Positions 47,623 to 59,059 of a DNA stretch of 64,000 bases are shown here, piece by piece. Source of the DNA: Myrica gale (lineage: Eukaryota; Streptophyta; Magnoliopsida; Fagales; Myricaceae); the NCBI GenBank assembly GCA_963930655.1, contig OZ005610.1, positions 19,032,001-19,096,000 on the forward strand, given 5' to 3'. Below the pieces are notes generated by a model, which did no database searches, had not been told where the DNA came from, and saw nothing but the letters and a program-made list of their open reading frames with translations. Each line of letters starts with the position of its first letter. Within the stretch, counting starts at the first letter, position 1. The translations under genes and the position numbers were made by a program.

Positions 47623-50080
47623 CACTACAAAAAAACAGATCTATAGCGGCGGTCGCTAAAAACGCCGCTAAATGATTTTTTGTGGCGTTTTGCAAAAATC
47701 GTGGCTAAAGTGGGTCTATAGCGTCGGTCATTGACCGCCGCTATAGACCCCATTTAGCAGCGGTCAGTGAGTGACCACCACTATATACCCCATTTAGCAG
47801 TTTTTTTTTGCAAACGCCATTAAAGGTAGGACCTTTAGCGGCGGTCAATAGACCCCATTTAGCAGCGTTTTTTTTAAAAACGCTGCTTGAAATTAGGTAT
47901 CTACAGCGGCGGTCACTGTGACCGCCACTGTTGAGTACCCCTTTAGCATCACTTTTTTTAAAACGCTACTAAAGGTATACCTACAGCAACGTTTATTTAC
48001 ACAAACGCTGTTATAGGTATAAGTGCAGAAAAAATATATTTATTAATTATAAGTTATTTAATGTTAATAATTATTTTTTATATTATTTTATTCCTTTTAA
48101 TATACAATTTTATTTTGTCATGTATTTGAAAAATTTTATTTTAAGGGACCTACTTAATAAAATATGGAATTATAAGTAGTGTTATGAAAATTGAAGTTGT
48201 TATATGATATGTTTTAAATTATACCTATGATTGTTATGGTAACTACATATTTATTGACTAAATCTAAGTAATTTAGAAAATATCTATTATCATGGTTATA
48301 ATAAACACTTATTTTTTTGAGGAATTAGTAATATGATACTATTTAATTATGACATATTATTTAATTCCAAACAAGAAGATATTGTGAGATTAACTTATAC
48401 AATTAAAGTACATAACTTAATATATTGTCTTAAAGACTATGATTTAGTCATTAGGTATATAGGTACATGAATATAAAGTACTTAGGTTAATTAGCACATA
48501 TCATGTATATGATAAACACAAATAACAAATCGTGCAATGTTATATGAAAAGCATTATACTTTTAAATTATACTAATTATAAAAAAGAATGTACATAAGTA
48601 TGTATTTATTTAATGCTAAGTAAAAATATTTTTAAATACTATTACAATTTACAACTGATTTTAGTTTACTAAAAACACATAACTCCAAAATATAACTTAT
48701 TATTAAAAAATTTGAAAACTACAAATTTGAAAAAAAATGAAATAACCTGTTAATTTTTTTTGAAAAACTACAAATTAGGAAAAAAAATTGAAATCACCTG
48801 TTGACAACTATCGGAAGAAGAAAAATAAAAAGACCAATTGTATATCGAAAAAAAGAACAAGACGGGAACTTAAAAAAAATGTAGAACAAAATTGGAAATT
48901 TTTCATTTAATTAGCGCCAAACATTTTCATTTAGCGCCAAACGTTTGCAATTCTTGACCTACAGGAAGTTCTTCACCGAGAATGACTTAGACTCATGTAG
49001 CCTAAAAGAAGGAACCCTCAACTGGGAAATTTTGCAGTTCAAGTCAAGGTTTCCACGTGAAGTTTTGCTCTGCAGAGTATGCTATTTTCCTTTTCCTACA
49101 CCCCCCTTCTGGATGTTATTCCTACAGAACCTCAGAACTTTAGTAATTTCTTTTTATATTCCGCAGTCTATGGGCAATGTGGCTTTGCCTCACTGAAAAG
49201 TTGGCTTTGCATTTTAGCATATCTTTACTCTTATAAATTCTGTTTGAGGTGGGGAATTTTTATGAAGCCATTGGAATAGATGCTTGTATTCTTAATGTAC
49301 ACTTGCAGACAATGGGTGTAGTTTGGTTTTCAAACTGATGCTCTTTAAGAAATTTATTTTATTTTTTCGTATTACCTTTCGTCTGTTGTTTGGCTTTTAA
49401 TTGAATATGATTTGGGCTCTTTAAGAAATTTGTTTGATTTGTTTGCCCTATTCTCTGTCATTTATTGTTAACTAATCTCTTCCTCATTTTGTTACATTTA
49501 GGACTAATTGAGAATTCAAGAGGACGTTGATGTGTCAAAGGAGAAATATTTTAATTGGTCATTATTGTGTTGTATTTGAATATTTTAGTTAGTCCTTACA
49601 TATTGTTATTTTATATTAGAAATTTGTTACTTTTTAGATTACTTGTAGAGATTATTTTGTTTGTTGTAAAATATTATTAACCAATGATGAAGTATATTTT
49701 GTTTTATTATTCTTGTTCTTTAAGTTTTTACATCTAATGTATTATAATTATTAAAATAAATTTGTATTACCGATTAAAAAGCATGTATAGAAAAATATAG
49801 GAAAAAAGTGGTGTTTTATAAATGCAGGTACATACAAAAAAAAAATGAGCCGACCTATAGCAGCGTTTTTTGAAACGTTGCAAAAAATCCATTATTTTCG
49901 GTTTGGGTCTATAGCGGCGGTCGCGACTGTCGTTATAGACCCGAGATCGTCACCGGTGATTGCGAAAAAATCATCGTTTTTTGGCCTATAGCAGGGGTCT
50001 CAATGTCTCCCTTACATCATTTTTTGGCCTCTATCATTGTTTTTTGGCCAACCGCTGCTATAGCCCTGTTTTTTTTAGTG
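47623..50080. mobile_element. Complete non-autonomous CACTA element with TAT target duplication
   Basis: The left end is CACTACAAAAAAACAG and the right end, read inward, is CACTAAAAAAAACAGGGC. Both are followed inside by CTATAGCGGCGGTC-type subterminal repeats on either strand. TAT flanks it at 47620-47622 and 50081-50083. At 2,458 bp it lacks a transposase. The interior at 48940-49200 is less AT-rich, with possible intron-like edges, and could be a captured gene fragment that I cannot name. Confidence 0.9.
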
Positions 50081-50083
50081 TAT

Positions 50084-51080
50084 GCTTGTATTATTTAAGA
50101 TGAGATTAATTTTAATTGTATTAATCGTATTCGTATCTTTAGTCGTATTATTCATTTGTGAATCTTTACACTCCTAAAGAGGAGACTGAAGTTTTTCTCT
50201 CCATTTACAGATATCCCAAACACAATCACTTTCTTGAAAAACTTAACCGGATTTTTGGTGAACCTTTTGACGCCGGACAAAATAGAGATTATTCTGTAGG
50301 CTAAACAAAAGGCAATTTGCGAGAAGGGAAAAGAGAGAATTTCGACCCAAAGAATTCAGAAACACTTTGGATTTAATAAAATTCGTAATATTCAGCAATG
50401 ACTCAAAATAACCCACAAGCCGGGTTAAAATAGCTCAAATTCGACCATTAATGGAAATTTGCCAAAAATAGCAAAACCCTAAAAATCTTACCAAAACGAA
50501 ATAAGGAAGAAAATCAAACAATTGCCAAAAATATGGCCCAAATCGGGTTCAGAATTATTTCCTAATCGACAAAAAGGAAATTACCATAAATAACAAAAAT
50601 TAACTAAAATTAGGGATTTGAAAAGGAAATCAGCGTATTTGGAGCTCGAAACGAGGTGCACCGAGTGTAGCTGGGTGGCTATGACGTGCGCGCCGAAAAG
50701 AGCTTTCCAAATTGGGGTCACGGGCGCGAATTGGACACCTGTAGCCAAAGTTATGGCCAAAATACCGACACGTGCACGGAAACTGCCCCAATTAGGCTAA
50801 ATCACGATTTCTTGCCAATTTTGCGCTGATCCTCCCGCTCCAGGTAATTCAGCTCCATCAATGAGCAATCTGACAGCTCTGCATTATTTGGGTCGGATCC
50901 CCTGCATCACCTTTGAACTACTCTATACTATAGTTAGTTTTTTTTTTTCTTGTTTTACTTCTAATACTTATTTTCCGTCGTTTCCTTCGAGTTACTACGT
51001 ACGTTTACATTTAATACTGGATACTCAAAACAAGAATATATATTGAGACGAAAAAGAGCATGTTCAAAAGATATAATAAA
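50084..51080 (-). mobile_element. Retroelement-like non-coding segment
   Basis: About 50680-50830 (ACACGTGCACGGAAACTGCC and neighbours) is matched in inverted form at 57562-57700 (GGGCAGTTTTCGCGCACGTG). The rest, read on the minus strand, resembles a retroelement leader (GGTGATGCAGGGGATCCGAC). No pol or gag is recognised, so family and ends are unknown. Confidence 0.45.
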
Positions 51081-51708
51081 TATATATATACAAAAATTAG
51101 TGATAAATATTCTTATAAATTTTGCATGGTGCGTAGTACTTACGGTCAAAGTACTCTCAAGAAAATAAACCCATGATAGTCAAAACAACTGTGTGAGAGA
51201 TCAAAGGAGCTATTGATAGTCGAATCTAATTCTAGAGGCCTGACAGTTGCGAGAGATCATCTATGCAGTTAGCTAGTCACATATCCTCTTCTTTCCGCGT
51301 GCCACCTAGAAGACTTTGACTTTTGAGAGAGGAACTTTCCACTCAACTGAACAGAATAGATAAAAAAGCGATACAAATTAGCAAATCATTTACAACTTTC
51401 AGGTCAATCAAATTTATCCGGATATCTAGCTAGGTGCTGGGAAAGAAAAAAAAACAGACATACAGGTGCGTTTCCCTTTTCTCTCCTTCCCACTATACAT
51501 TTAACGAAAATATTCACTTATTTTAGTCCATGGTCATTTTTGGGATCCACAAAGATGTCGCTGTTTACTGGTACGGAGTCTAATTCTAAATGTAAACCCT
51601 TATTTTCGTTCAGAAAAACTTACGGCCCGGATCACATGAACAGATACGCAACAAATTAACCTGAATTCGTTAAGGAAGCGGGATACAAGCAGCTTCAGAT
51701 AGCCCTCC

Positions 51709-51715
51709 TATAAAA
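51709..51715 (+). promoter_or_regulatory. Candidate TATA box, second C2 gene
   Basis: TATAAAA at the position matching 44359. It lies about 90 bases before the ATG at 51800, so that ATG would be the first in a message starting near 51740. Confidence 0.5.
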
Positions 51716-51799
51716 GCATCATGGCCATCTCCAAATTCCCAAACCAACTTCAACTGAATCAACCAGAACTTCACCAACTCCCTCCAAACTTTCTGGTTC

Positions 51800-53071
51800 A
51801 TGCAAGAAAGAAGAAACGAAACACAAATTAAAACCTCGTTCATCGATCCATTGAGTTCCACCGAGATTGTTATCACGACTCATACAATATTAGCCAACGC
51901 CTCCTCCGTCAACGCTACTGTTGTTGTTACTATTATTGTTGTTGCCTCTATCATCGGTGTTTCGGTACTCACGACCAGCAGAATGGTTTCCTCTGCTTTC
52001 CACATCGTAGAGATCAATCTGGTATCGGCCAGAGACTTGGAGCCGGTGTCCAAGTCCATGCAGACGTACGCCGTTGCATGGCTCCATGCGGAGCGCAAGT
52101 TGCTTAGCCGCGTCGACCAAGATGGGGATACGAACCCTACGTGGAACGAAAAATTCTTGTTCCGCGTTGACGAAGATTTCCTCCGCTCCCGCACATCGGC
52201 CATCACGATCCAGATATTCGCCACATCGTGGATGCGTGATATCATAGTTGGCACTGTTCGTGTCCTCCTCAGCAATCTCCTCCCTCCCTCATCTTGCGAC
52301 GAAGGAAAGTCCAGAATGCGGCTGGTAGCGCTCCAGGTCCTCCGCCCCTCTGGGCGCCCGAAAGGAACTCTTAACCTCGGAGTCACACTCCTTGACAGCA
52401 TCCTGCGTAGCATGTACATAACTAGCGAGCTCAGCGCATCAGTGGACGAGTCATGTTGGGATCTGAGGGAATTCAAAACTCAAAAGCAAAGAAACCCTAA
52501 AAGCCTCGAAGTTGAGAAAACTCAACAAACCAATCCTGCTAACAAGCTCAAGCGCTCCCAAAGAGAACAATCCAATCTAGACGGAAACGCTGTGGAAATG
52601 AGCTCCAAATGTGATGACGTGGAGCTCGAGTATCTGGACAAGGCCGGGAATGCGCTAAACTCCGATACGAAGCAATCGCTAGCGATGATCGCCGAAGCAG
52701 TAGCGTTGATGGAATTGCACCAGACAGCTGGGGTTGACGACGTGGAGAGCTCTCTATTGGATAATACCGAGGAAAGTAGCGGGGAAGGGCTGAAGAAGAA
52801 GATCGCAAAGTGGCGGATGGAGCTTACCCCAGTATATGACAATGATTTATATCAGAAGCTAATTGAGCCGAGACAAAAGAGCCTTGGGCACAGGCGTAGG
52901 CGTAGGCGGTCCAACGGAGGCGGGTTGTTTTCTTGCTTTGCCAATGCTTGTGGGTGTGAGTTTTCAGTAATGTGTGGTGGAGTCATGAAGAAGAAGAGGG
53001 TCGGCGGTAGCAAGGTTCAGCTGATAAGTGCATCAGAAGTAACGTCCTCTGATCACTTATCCTTCCTGTAA
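51800..53071 (+). CDS. C2-domain protein (SRC2-like), paralogue 2, with N-terminal hydrophobic extension
   Basis: A single-exon frame of 423 residues from 51800. The methionine matching the other paralogue's start is at 51983, which would give 362 residues. I favour 51800 because it is the first ATG after the candidate TATA box. The extra 61 residues include VVVTIIVVASIIGVSVL, a probable membrane-spanning or signal-anchor segment just before the C2 domain. The C2 domain (VEINLVSARDLEPVSKSMQT; DQDGDTNPTWNEKFLFRV) and the conserved tail (GLKKKIAKWRMELTP; GGGLFSCFANACGCEFSVMC) match paralogue 1. The extra ATG lies in about 43 bases absent from paralogue 1. Similarity between the two loci ends about 15 bases after the stop codon. 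The frame is intact and both copies are probably active. Confidence 0.87.
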   Translation: MQERRNETQIKTSFIDPLSSTEIVITTHTILANASSVNATVVVTIIVVASIIGVSVLTTSRMVSSAFHIVEINLVSARDLEPVSKSMQTYAVAWLHAERKLLSRVDQDGDTNPTWNEKFLFRVDEDFLRSRTSAITIQIFATSWMRDIIVGTVRVLLSNLLPPSSCDEGKSRMRLVALQVLRPSGRPKGTLNLGVTLLDSILRSMYITSELSASVDESCWDLREFKTQKQRNPKSLEVEKTQQTNPANKLKRSQREQSNLDGNAVEMSSKCDDVELEYLDKAGNALNSDTKQSLAMIAEAVALMELHQTAGVDDVESSLLDNTEESSGEGLKKKIAKWRMELTPVYDNDLYQKLIEPRQKSLGHRRRRRRSNGGGLFSCFANACGCEFSVMCGGVMKKKRVGGSKVQLISASEVTSSDHLSFL

Positions 53072-53815
53072 GAGTATATTGATTGGAGGCCGGGGCCCCA
53101 GTAAGAACTTGGAGGCCTCCATGGAGCTTCAGAAGATTGATTCTAGACCTTTATTAAGAGTGAATATTCCCTCTCTCTTCAATTTTTTATTCTCTATTTT
53201 AATCTTTTACCTTTATTTTTGCCATTTTTGATGGAGTGGTAAAGAAAGTGAGACGGGTAAGCCTTCAAGGGAACCTACTTATGCCTACGGGATTTATTTT
53301 CTGAGAATAATTCTGTATTATTATTATTTTTTTGCTTCTTGGCATTGTTATCTCAGTAATGAGTCCAATCTTTTTTATTTTAGTAAAATGAACATCTAGA
53401 GCTTCCATAGATATATATATAGTACTGCTGAACTTGTGCATGTTGAAAACCTTTCTTCTCCTTCTATGCTGTATTTCTTTTTTGTGTAATTAAGCATGTT
53501 GTAAATATATATACAGGGTTGGCAAATAGCCACTACGTCTGTAAAATCACAAAAGCACGGCGCTAAATTACCCCAACATTACAGAGATGTTAATTAACAT
53601 AGTTCACTACGAGAAAATAAATAATTACAAGCCAACCGATTAGCTTTTAATTTTTCACCAGCAGAAAACTTACACTTAATTGCGAGACTAATATCATGTA
53701 GTAATTGTACCGTTTTCTTCTTCCCTTTCCGATCAAGGATTTGCCTCCAAACTTGCTCGCAGCCCAGCATTTAATTAGTTCATCCCAATTGGCATATATG
53801 TTTCCTCCATACCAT
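53072..53815. other. 3' flank of paralogue 2
   Basis: No gene. It is not homologous to the 3' flank of paralogue 1 beyond the first few bases, so the duplication ends there or an insertion has replaced it. Confidence 0.5.
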
Positions 53816-54730
53816 CGCTACAACAAAACAGGTTTTTTGGGACAGAGAAATGCCTCCCAAAAGACCTGTTTCCGTCCTTTTGGGATGGAGGCCGGCCGTG
53901 CCAGTAAGACTAATACATCCGTCCCCTAAATTATTCTTTTTGGGATGGTTTTAAGACATCAGTCCCCTAATTTATTTTTTATTTTTTGGGAACGCATGAC
54001 AGACCGTTCAAACAACATCCTACAATGTTTGAATGGTATTTTCACAGTTTTCGAATGACGGCGGACAGAGAAGAATCCCTTGTTCGATAGTGATAGTGTT
54101 TCAATGTTAGACGTAATTCGTGTCAAAATTTAAATTTAAATTAAATTGTATTTTAAGTTTAATTAAAGTGTTCAAGAGATGAAGAAGTCTTTCAAAGTTA
54201 GAAAGAATAAAGACATAATCAAGATGAAGAGCAAAAAACAAGAAGCTAGCTTGGAATGGTTTTTCCTTCGAAAGGTAAGTTTAAAGATTTTCACTTCATC
54301 AACAAAATCCTTGTATATTGTGTGATTGATATTTATTTTATTATTCCGCTGCTTATATATCTTGTTGAAAGATTATTAAGATCTAGACTTAATAATTTTA
54401 GGACTTGTTCTAAAATTGTTATTAAATTTTTTAAAAGAGGGGAATCACATATTCTGCCCCTAGGTATTAATATGTTCTAAACCTTATTTTTCAGATAATG
54501 TACTCCAAACAGTTACGAACGACGCAAGACACTTCTGTCTCCAGACGAGAACAGGTACCTGGACGTCTATTCGTTCAACGATATTGTCCACAAACTAACT
54601 ATCAATATGAACATGTCCGTTCGATAACTTGTTGGCATAGTTACTAAAAAGGCTCGACGATTTGTCCGATGGCATTCGAACAAGAGAGAACAAGTTGATG
54701 TGCATCTGTTTGTTAGCATCCGAACACTAA
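53816..54730. mobile_element. CACTA-like left end and palindrome-bearing DNA
   Basis: CGCTACAACAAAACAGG is one base from a CACTA terminus, followed by repeated TTTTGGGATGG words typical of subterminal repeats. From 54000 on come GTTCRAAC-type words (for example near 54006, 54548, 54627, 54674) related to those at 33.6-36.3 kb. I found no matching right end. Confidence 0.5.
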
Positions 54731-54834
54731 CCAATGTAATTCCATGCGATCAAGAAATTTTTGTAAGCAAAATTCTAAAAAAAAATCAAGTTTAGAAGAT
54801 TGTCTATCCGTGAGCACTCCGGTTGCACTTCTGA

Positions 54835-56110
54835 AATTTTGAACACCCTGAAGGACCGAGTAGAGGTTGGTGGCAATTGTGCTTCGCCGACGGAAATCGT
54901 TGTAGTAGGAGGCTTATGGTGACTAGAGACAAGGCCGTTGACCAATATTTTAGAAACTATGTTTGGATTTGTGGGCATTGAGTTTTCTCCACCTGGAAGA
55001 TTTTCTAATACATGCATTGTACTTGACAAGAAAATCCAACAGATTATATATATACATATATATTGGCATTTCCATGGGTATCTTCATTTCTAATTGCCAT
55101 CGAGTTGGCCATTCATAAAAGGGATAACAAAACAGAGTGTTGCGCAATAACAAAGCAGACATATATTAGATTGCAGATGCCCTGAGTTTTTATAGTTATA
55201 AATACTCGAATTTAGATAAAATGGATGCAAAGTAATTGAAAGAAAAAAAAACTCTTGGATCACCTAACAAACCAGTTCCAATTTACACTTGGGTCTAATA
55301 CAAAAATGTTGAAACATTCTTGTAGCTACACAGTTCGACTAAATGAAACAATGAAACTATTCTTCATGCATTAAAAAAAGACACTGTGACTCACGCAGAT
55401 CAAAAGAGTATTCTTCATCAAAATTTCAGCACATATCAGAATATCTTCAAGAGTCAAGACCATTCAAACCCCTACAATACCTAAAAAATATAACGCAATG
55501 TTTTGGTATAAAAATTGAGTAACCTTCAACTACACTCAAGCAGATACCTGCAAAATGAATTTAACCAACTAGCAGCAAACTTGACTACCTTCCCATATTT
55601 ATTAGGATTGAAAAATCGGAATGCGGTCCGGACCGCATTCTGGTCCTAGTATATTAAAGGACCGGACCGGATCACTTATAAGTGGTCCGGTCCGGACCGC
55701 TCGGTTTTAATTTTTTTTTTAATTTTTTAAGGTTAATTTCAAAGGGGGAAGTGCATATAAAAATGTTAAGTTTTAGTTTAGATTAAAATTAAACGTTTTA
55801 AGATTATAATTTGTATTAAAAATTATAAAAAAATATATTTTTTATTTTTTAAATAAATGCGGTCCGGACCGGTCCGGTCCGGTCCGTATTTATTAAAAAA
55901 GAAGACCGGACTGGACCGCATTTTAAGAACTAGGACCGGACCGGACCGCAAATCCGGTCCGATTTTCCGGTCCGCGGTCCGGTTGTGTTCACCCCTAATA
56001 TTTATGGTGAAGTAACCTTGTAACTAAACTTTCCTAGACTGTAAATAAAATGTGTTGCCTTCACTTGTTGCAACATAGGGTCGATATCCTGTTAAAAAGT
56101 TACAGGTACT
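54835..56110. repeat. Dispersed repeat, copy 2
   Basis: Inverted copy of 36490-37275, longer because of a hAT-type insertion (55603-55997) and other indels. Shared words include TACATGCATTGTACTTGACA near 55008 in inverted match to about 37150. It continues toward the ELMO fragment, so it may be intron or flank DNA of that gene. Confidence 0.8.
55603..55997. mobile_element. hAT-type MITE rich in GGTCCGGACC, 8-bp target duplication
   Basis: A 395-bp unit between two copies of ATATTTAT (55595-55602 and 55998-56005). Its ends are imperfect inverted repeats: TAGGATTGAAAAATCGG and, from the right, TAGGGGTGAACACAACCGG. Both flanks carry runs of GGTCCGGTCC and GGTCCGGACC. The uninterrupted target is present at 36629-36636. 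An 8-bp duplication fits the hAT superfamily. No coding content. Confidence 0.88.
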
Positions 56111-56396
56111 TGTGAAAAGAGGATAAATGCAAATTACTAACAAGTAGTTCTAAGCTCTTACCCGACAACATTTGTAAGAAAACTGTTCTGATAAAAATTT
56201 TGGGTTTTGCTACAAACAAAGAAACTTACCCATGTCACAAATTGCCGCACAAAAAGAATTGCAAATTACCAAACACATTAGCATCATCTATTTTTTTAAG
56301 ATCCTAGAGCTGTTAGAGCTTGCGTTAGACAGCCCATGGAATGAGGAATAGCTAATCTTAATGCTTGTCAATACTTGCAATAATGTAGTATCAAAA

Positions 56397-56690
56397 TCAC
56401 ATAGGAATGTAATCATGTGCACTCTTATAGGCATCCAGGTTAAGCATTTGCATGATCATGAAGGTGATATCTACACCAGCAACGGCAAAGGGATATTCCC
56501 AAGCAGCTCGCTTCCCTCTCTGCTTTTCAATAGACGTTGAAATGACGTCTGCAAGAATCAATAGAAAGCTATAACAAGTTCTCCTGAGAGTTCTTGGTTT
56601 CAAAAATACTCCCATTGAAGAGCCAAGTTGGGATCTTACAGAAAATTCTGCGCAAAGAACAACAGATTCTCCAAAGAAATGTGATAAGAG
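56397..56690 (-). pseudogene. ELMO/CED-12 domain gene fragment
   Basis: On the minus strand ISLENLLFFAQNFL (56680-56639) then, after a stop and frame change, KRAAWEYPFAVAGVDITFMI followed by MQMLNLDA (within 56560-56400). This order matches plant ELMO-domain proteins, where a phenylalanine-rich ISLENLL block precedes WEYPFAVAGVNI(S/T)FM(L)IQML. Stops, a frameshift and missing flanking exons show it is only a fragment. It lies between the dispersed repeat and a CACTA end, so transposon capture is possible. Confidence 0.75.
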
Positions 56691-56854
56691 ACATCATCCA
56701 GTGCGGAATAGATGTAGGCCAAGATGTTACGAGGAATATGGGGCAAATTGAGTTGTGGGCAAAGCTATTACAAAGAATAAGGGGCAAAGTTGGTCAACTG
56801 GTGATTTGAATCTTTGTAAAATATTTGAATCTTCGTAGAAAATGAATGATCATA

Positions 56855-57550
56855 CACTACAAAAAAGGGTCTATAGCGGCGGTCGCTAAAAATGCCGCTA
56901 AAGGGTATTTTTCGCAGTGGTTTGCAAAAAAACGAGGCTAAATATGGTCTATAGCGGCGGTCACCATATTTAGCTGCGTTTTTTTGCAAACCGCCGCTAA
57001 AGGAGGGTAGTTAGCGGCGGTCACCGACCGTCGCTATAGACCCTCATTTGGCCGTGGTTTGAAAAAAACGCAACTAAAGAGATACCTGTAGCGGTGGTCT
57101 CTATTGCAGCGATCTGTGACCGCCGCTACAGGTATAGTTATAACAGCATTTGCCCGAGCAAACGCTGCTAGAATCTCCGGTCTATAGCGGCGGTCAGTGA
57201 CCGCCTCTAGAGGGAAAATCTTCGGTGTATATAACGGCGGTCAGGCTGACGCCACTATAGAAATCGGGTTTAAAGCGGCGGTCACAGTGACCGCCGCTGC
57301 ATCTTGTACCTGTAGCAGCTGTTTGTTTTAAAACCGCTGCGAAAGGTATACATATAGCGACGGTCTTTGTAGTGTTGCCGCTATAGGAATAATTGTAAAA
57401 AAAAATGAAAAAATAGAAAAATAAAATTTTATGTGTTATTTAAGGTTAATAATTATTTTATTGACTATTTATTCCTTTTTATACATAATTTTATTTTTTC
57501 ACATGTTTTAAAAAAATTTTAAGAGACCTACTTAATAAAGTATGAAATTA
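56855..57550. mobile_element. CACTA element fragment related to 47623-50080
   Basis: CACTACAAAAAAGGGTCTATAG opens a run of GCGGCGGTC subterminal repeats to about 57390. AT-rich DNA after that aligns with 48000-48190 (AGACCTACTTAATAAAG against GGGACCTACTTAATAAAA). The match stops near 57550. A later piece at 58140-58240 aligns with 49530-49610 of the complete element, so other DNA seems to have split it. The right end is missing. Confidence 0.75.
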
Positions 57551-57554
57551 GAGA

Positions 57555-58140
57555 GAGTGTAAGGATGGCAAGAAAATCGGAATCTAACCTAATTGGGGCA
57601 GTTTTCGCGCACGTGTCGGTTTTTTGGTCGTAACTTTTACTGCGAGTACCCGATTCGCGCCTATGACCCCAATTCGGAAAGATCTTTTCAGCACGCACGT
57701 CACTAATCTAAGACACTAGCTCTTAATATCCTTTTGATAATATGTACTTGCTTTCTGGGTTGGGAAACAACTCACTAATCTGAGACACTGGCTTTTATTC
57801 TAGTCTAGGATTTGACCTTCTGTGCTTTCTTATTTTTAACATCTCTCTCGCATCTGGTGCCATGCTGCTTTTGTGTGTGTCATAGATGTACATTGGACTG
57901 TCATAATGCCATTAATTGGACCATAATTTGGAATTAATAGTTGACCAAGGTAGTCAACTTCGTTATCAATTGGCTATCCTGAAATTTTGTCGATATTGCT
58001 TGGAGCTAATAGCTGTTTATTTTCTGCAGTTGTTATCTTGGAGGTAACCAAGATCATACTTTTGTCAATTTATTGCTGCTTTGTGACAAATTGCATCTTA
58101 CTTTCTCCAATAATTTCAGATATATCGTGGTTTAAATGAG
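57555..58140. other. Retroelement-like piece and unassigned DNA
   Basis: 57562-57700 matches 50680-50830 inverted. The rest to 58140 has no recognised gene; there are intron-like stretches (TTTTCTGCAG near 58020). Confidence 0.4.
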
Positions 58141-58239
58141 GAAGATGGAAGAGGTTGATGTGTAAAATGAGGAAGATTTTAATTCACCCTTGTTTATTTG
58201 TGTTGTATTTGAATATTTTAGTTGGTCCTTGCTTAGTAT

Positions 58240-59010
58240 TATATTGGTCTAATTTACATAAATTTATATTGGTCTTCTTGGATGACATTTTGATCTATAG
58301 ACCCAATTGGATCATGCATCTTGAACATGTCTGTCAAGCTTTTGAAATTTTAAGGCATCATTAATTTTTTTTTTCAATATTAGCGAGTGTGCTTTTGGCC
58401 AACAAGAACTCGAATATTTGGGCCATATTGTTACCTCTCACGGGGTAAAAGTTAATCAAAGCAAGATCGCAACCATAACTAAATGACACCGTCCTACTAA
58501 TATTTCAGAGTTGTGTGGTTTTTTAGGTCTCACAGGTTATTATAGAAAATTTGTATGCAACTATGGCATTATAGCTCAGTCTTAAACCAACTTATTACGG
58601 AAAGGGCAGTTTGGGTGGAATGAGGAAGCTGAAGCCGTTTTTCATGCTCTCAATAAGGCTACGACATCGATGCCTACACTTGCCATACCGAATTTTAATG
58701 ATGATTTTGTGATCAAGACCAATGCTTCAAGTGGAGGGGTTGGCGCGGTGCTCACCTGGCAAGGAAAACCAGTTGCTTATATGAGCAGGTATTGGGTGTT
58801 ACCAAGCAATCATGATCTACTTACGCTAGGAAAATGTTGGCTATTGTTGAAGCTATTCGTACATGGCGACCATATTTATTGGGAAGCAAATTCTTCATTC
58901 AAACTGAAAAAACAGAGCCTCGAATATTTGTTAGAATATCACATAGTCACGCTGGAGCAACAAAAATTGGTGGCAAAATTGATGGGGTATGATTGCAAAA
59001 TAGTTTTTGT
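58240..59010 (+). pseudogene. Ty3/gypsy reverse transcriptase and RNase H remnant
   Basis: LVFLDDILIYRPNW at 58260 carries the gypsy RT catalytic block (usual form F/LDDIL(I/V)YS). Across a stop come GQQELEYLGHIV-like sequence at 58398 and [24 protein letters not shown] sequence at about 58505. At 58670 the RNase H begins: LAIPNFNDDFVIKTNASSGG, GAVLTWQGKPVAYMSR and LEQQKLVAKLMGYDCKIV. Several stops and substitutions (for example DAS to NAS) mark it as dead. It runs into an LTR end and primer-binding site rather than on to integrase. Confidence 0.9.
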
Positions 59011-59040
59011 TCTTATCCTAATTATTTAGGACCTATCATT

Positions 59041-59052
59041 GGTATCAGAGCC
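59041..59052 (+). other. Primer-binding site of a gypsy element
   Basis: TGGTATCAGAGC, an exact match to the initiator methionine tRNA site, just after a short LTR-like tail ending CCTATCA. Confidence 0.8.
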
Positions 59053-59059
59053 AAGTTAA

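Noticed and set aside
51721..51831. Short frame starting MAISKFPNQL upstream of the second C2 gene
   Set aside because: It starts only about 6 bases after the candidate TATA box, so it probably lies before the transcription start; the matching frame in paralogue 1 diverges by frameshift.
56594..56809. Plus-strand open frame of 71 residues
   Set aside because: It is antisense to the ELMO fragment, which has recognisable family motifs on the minus strand.
57357..57369. TTTGTAGTG as a right CACTA terminus closing a 515-bp element
   Set aside because: Sequence homologous to the interior of 47623-50080 continues past it, so it is an internal word.
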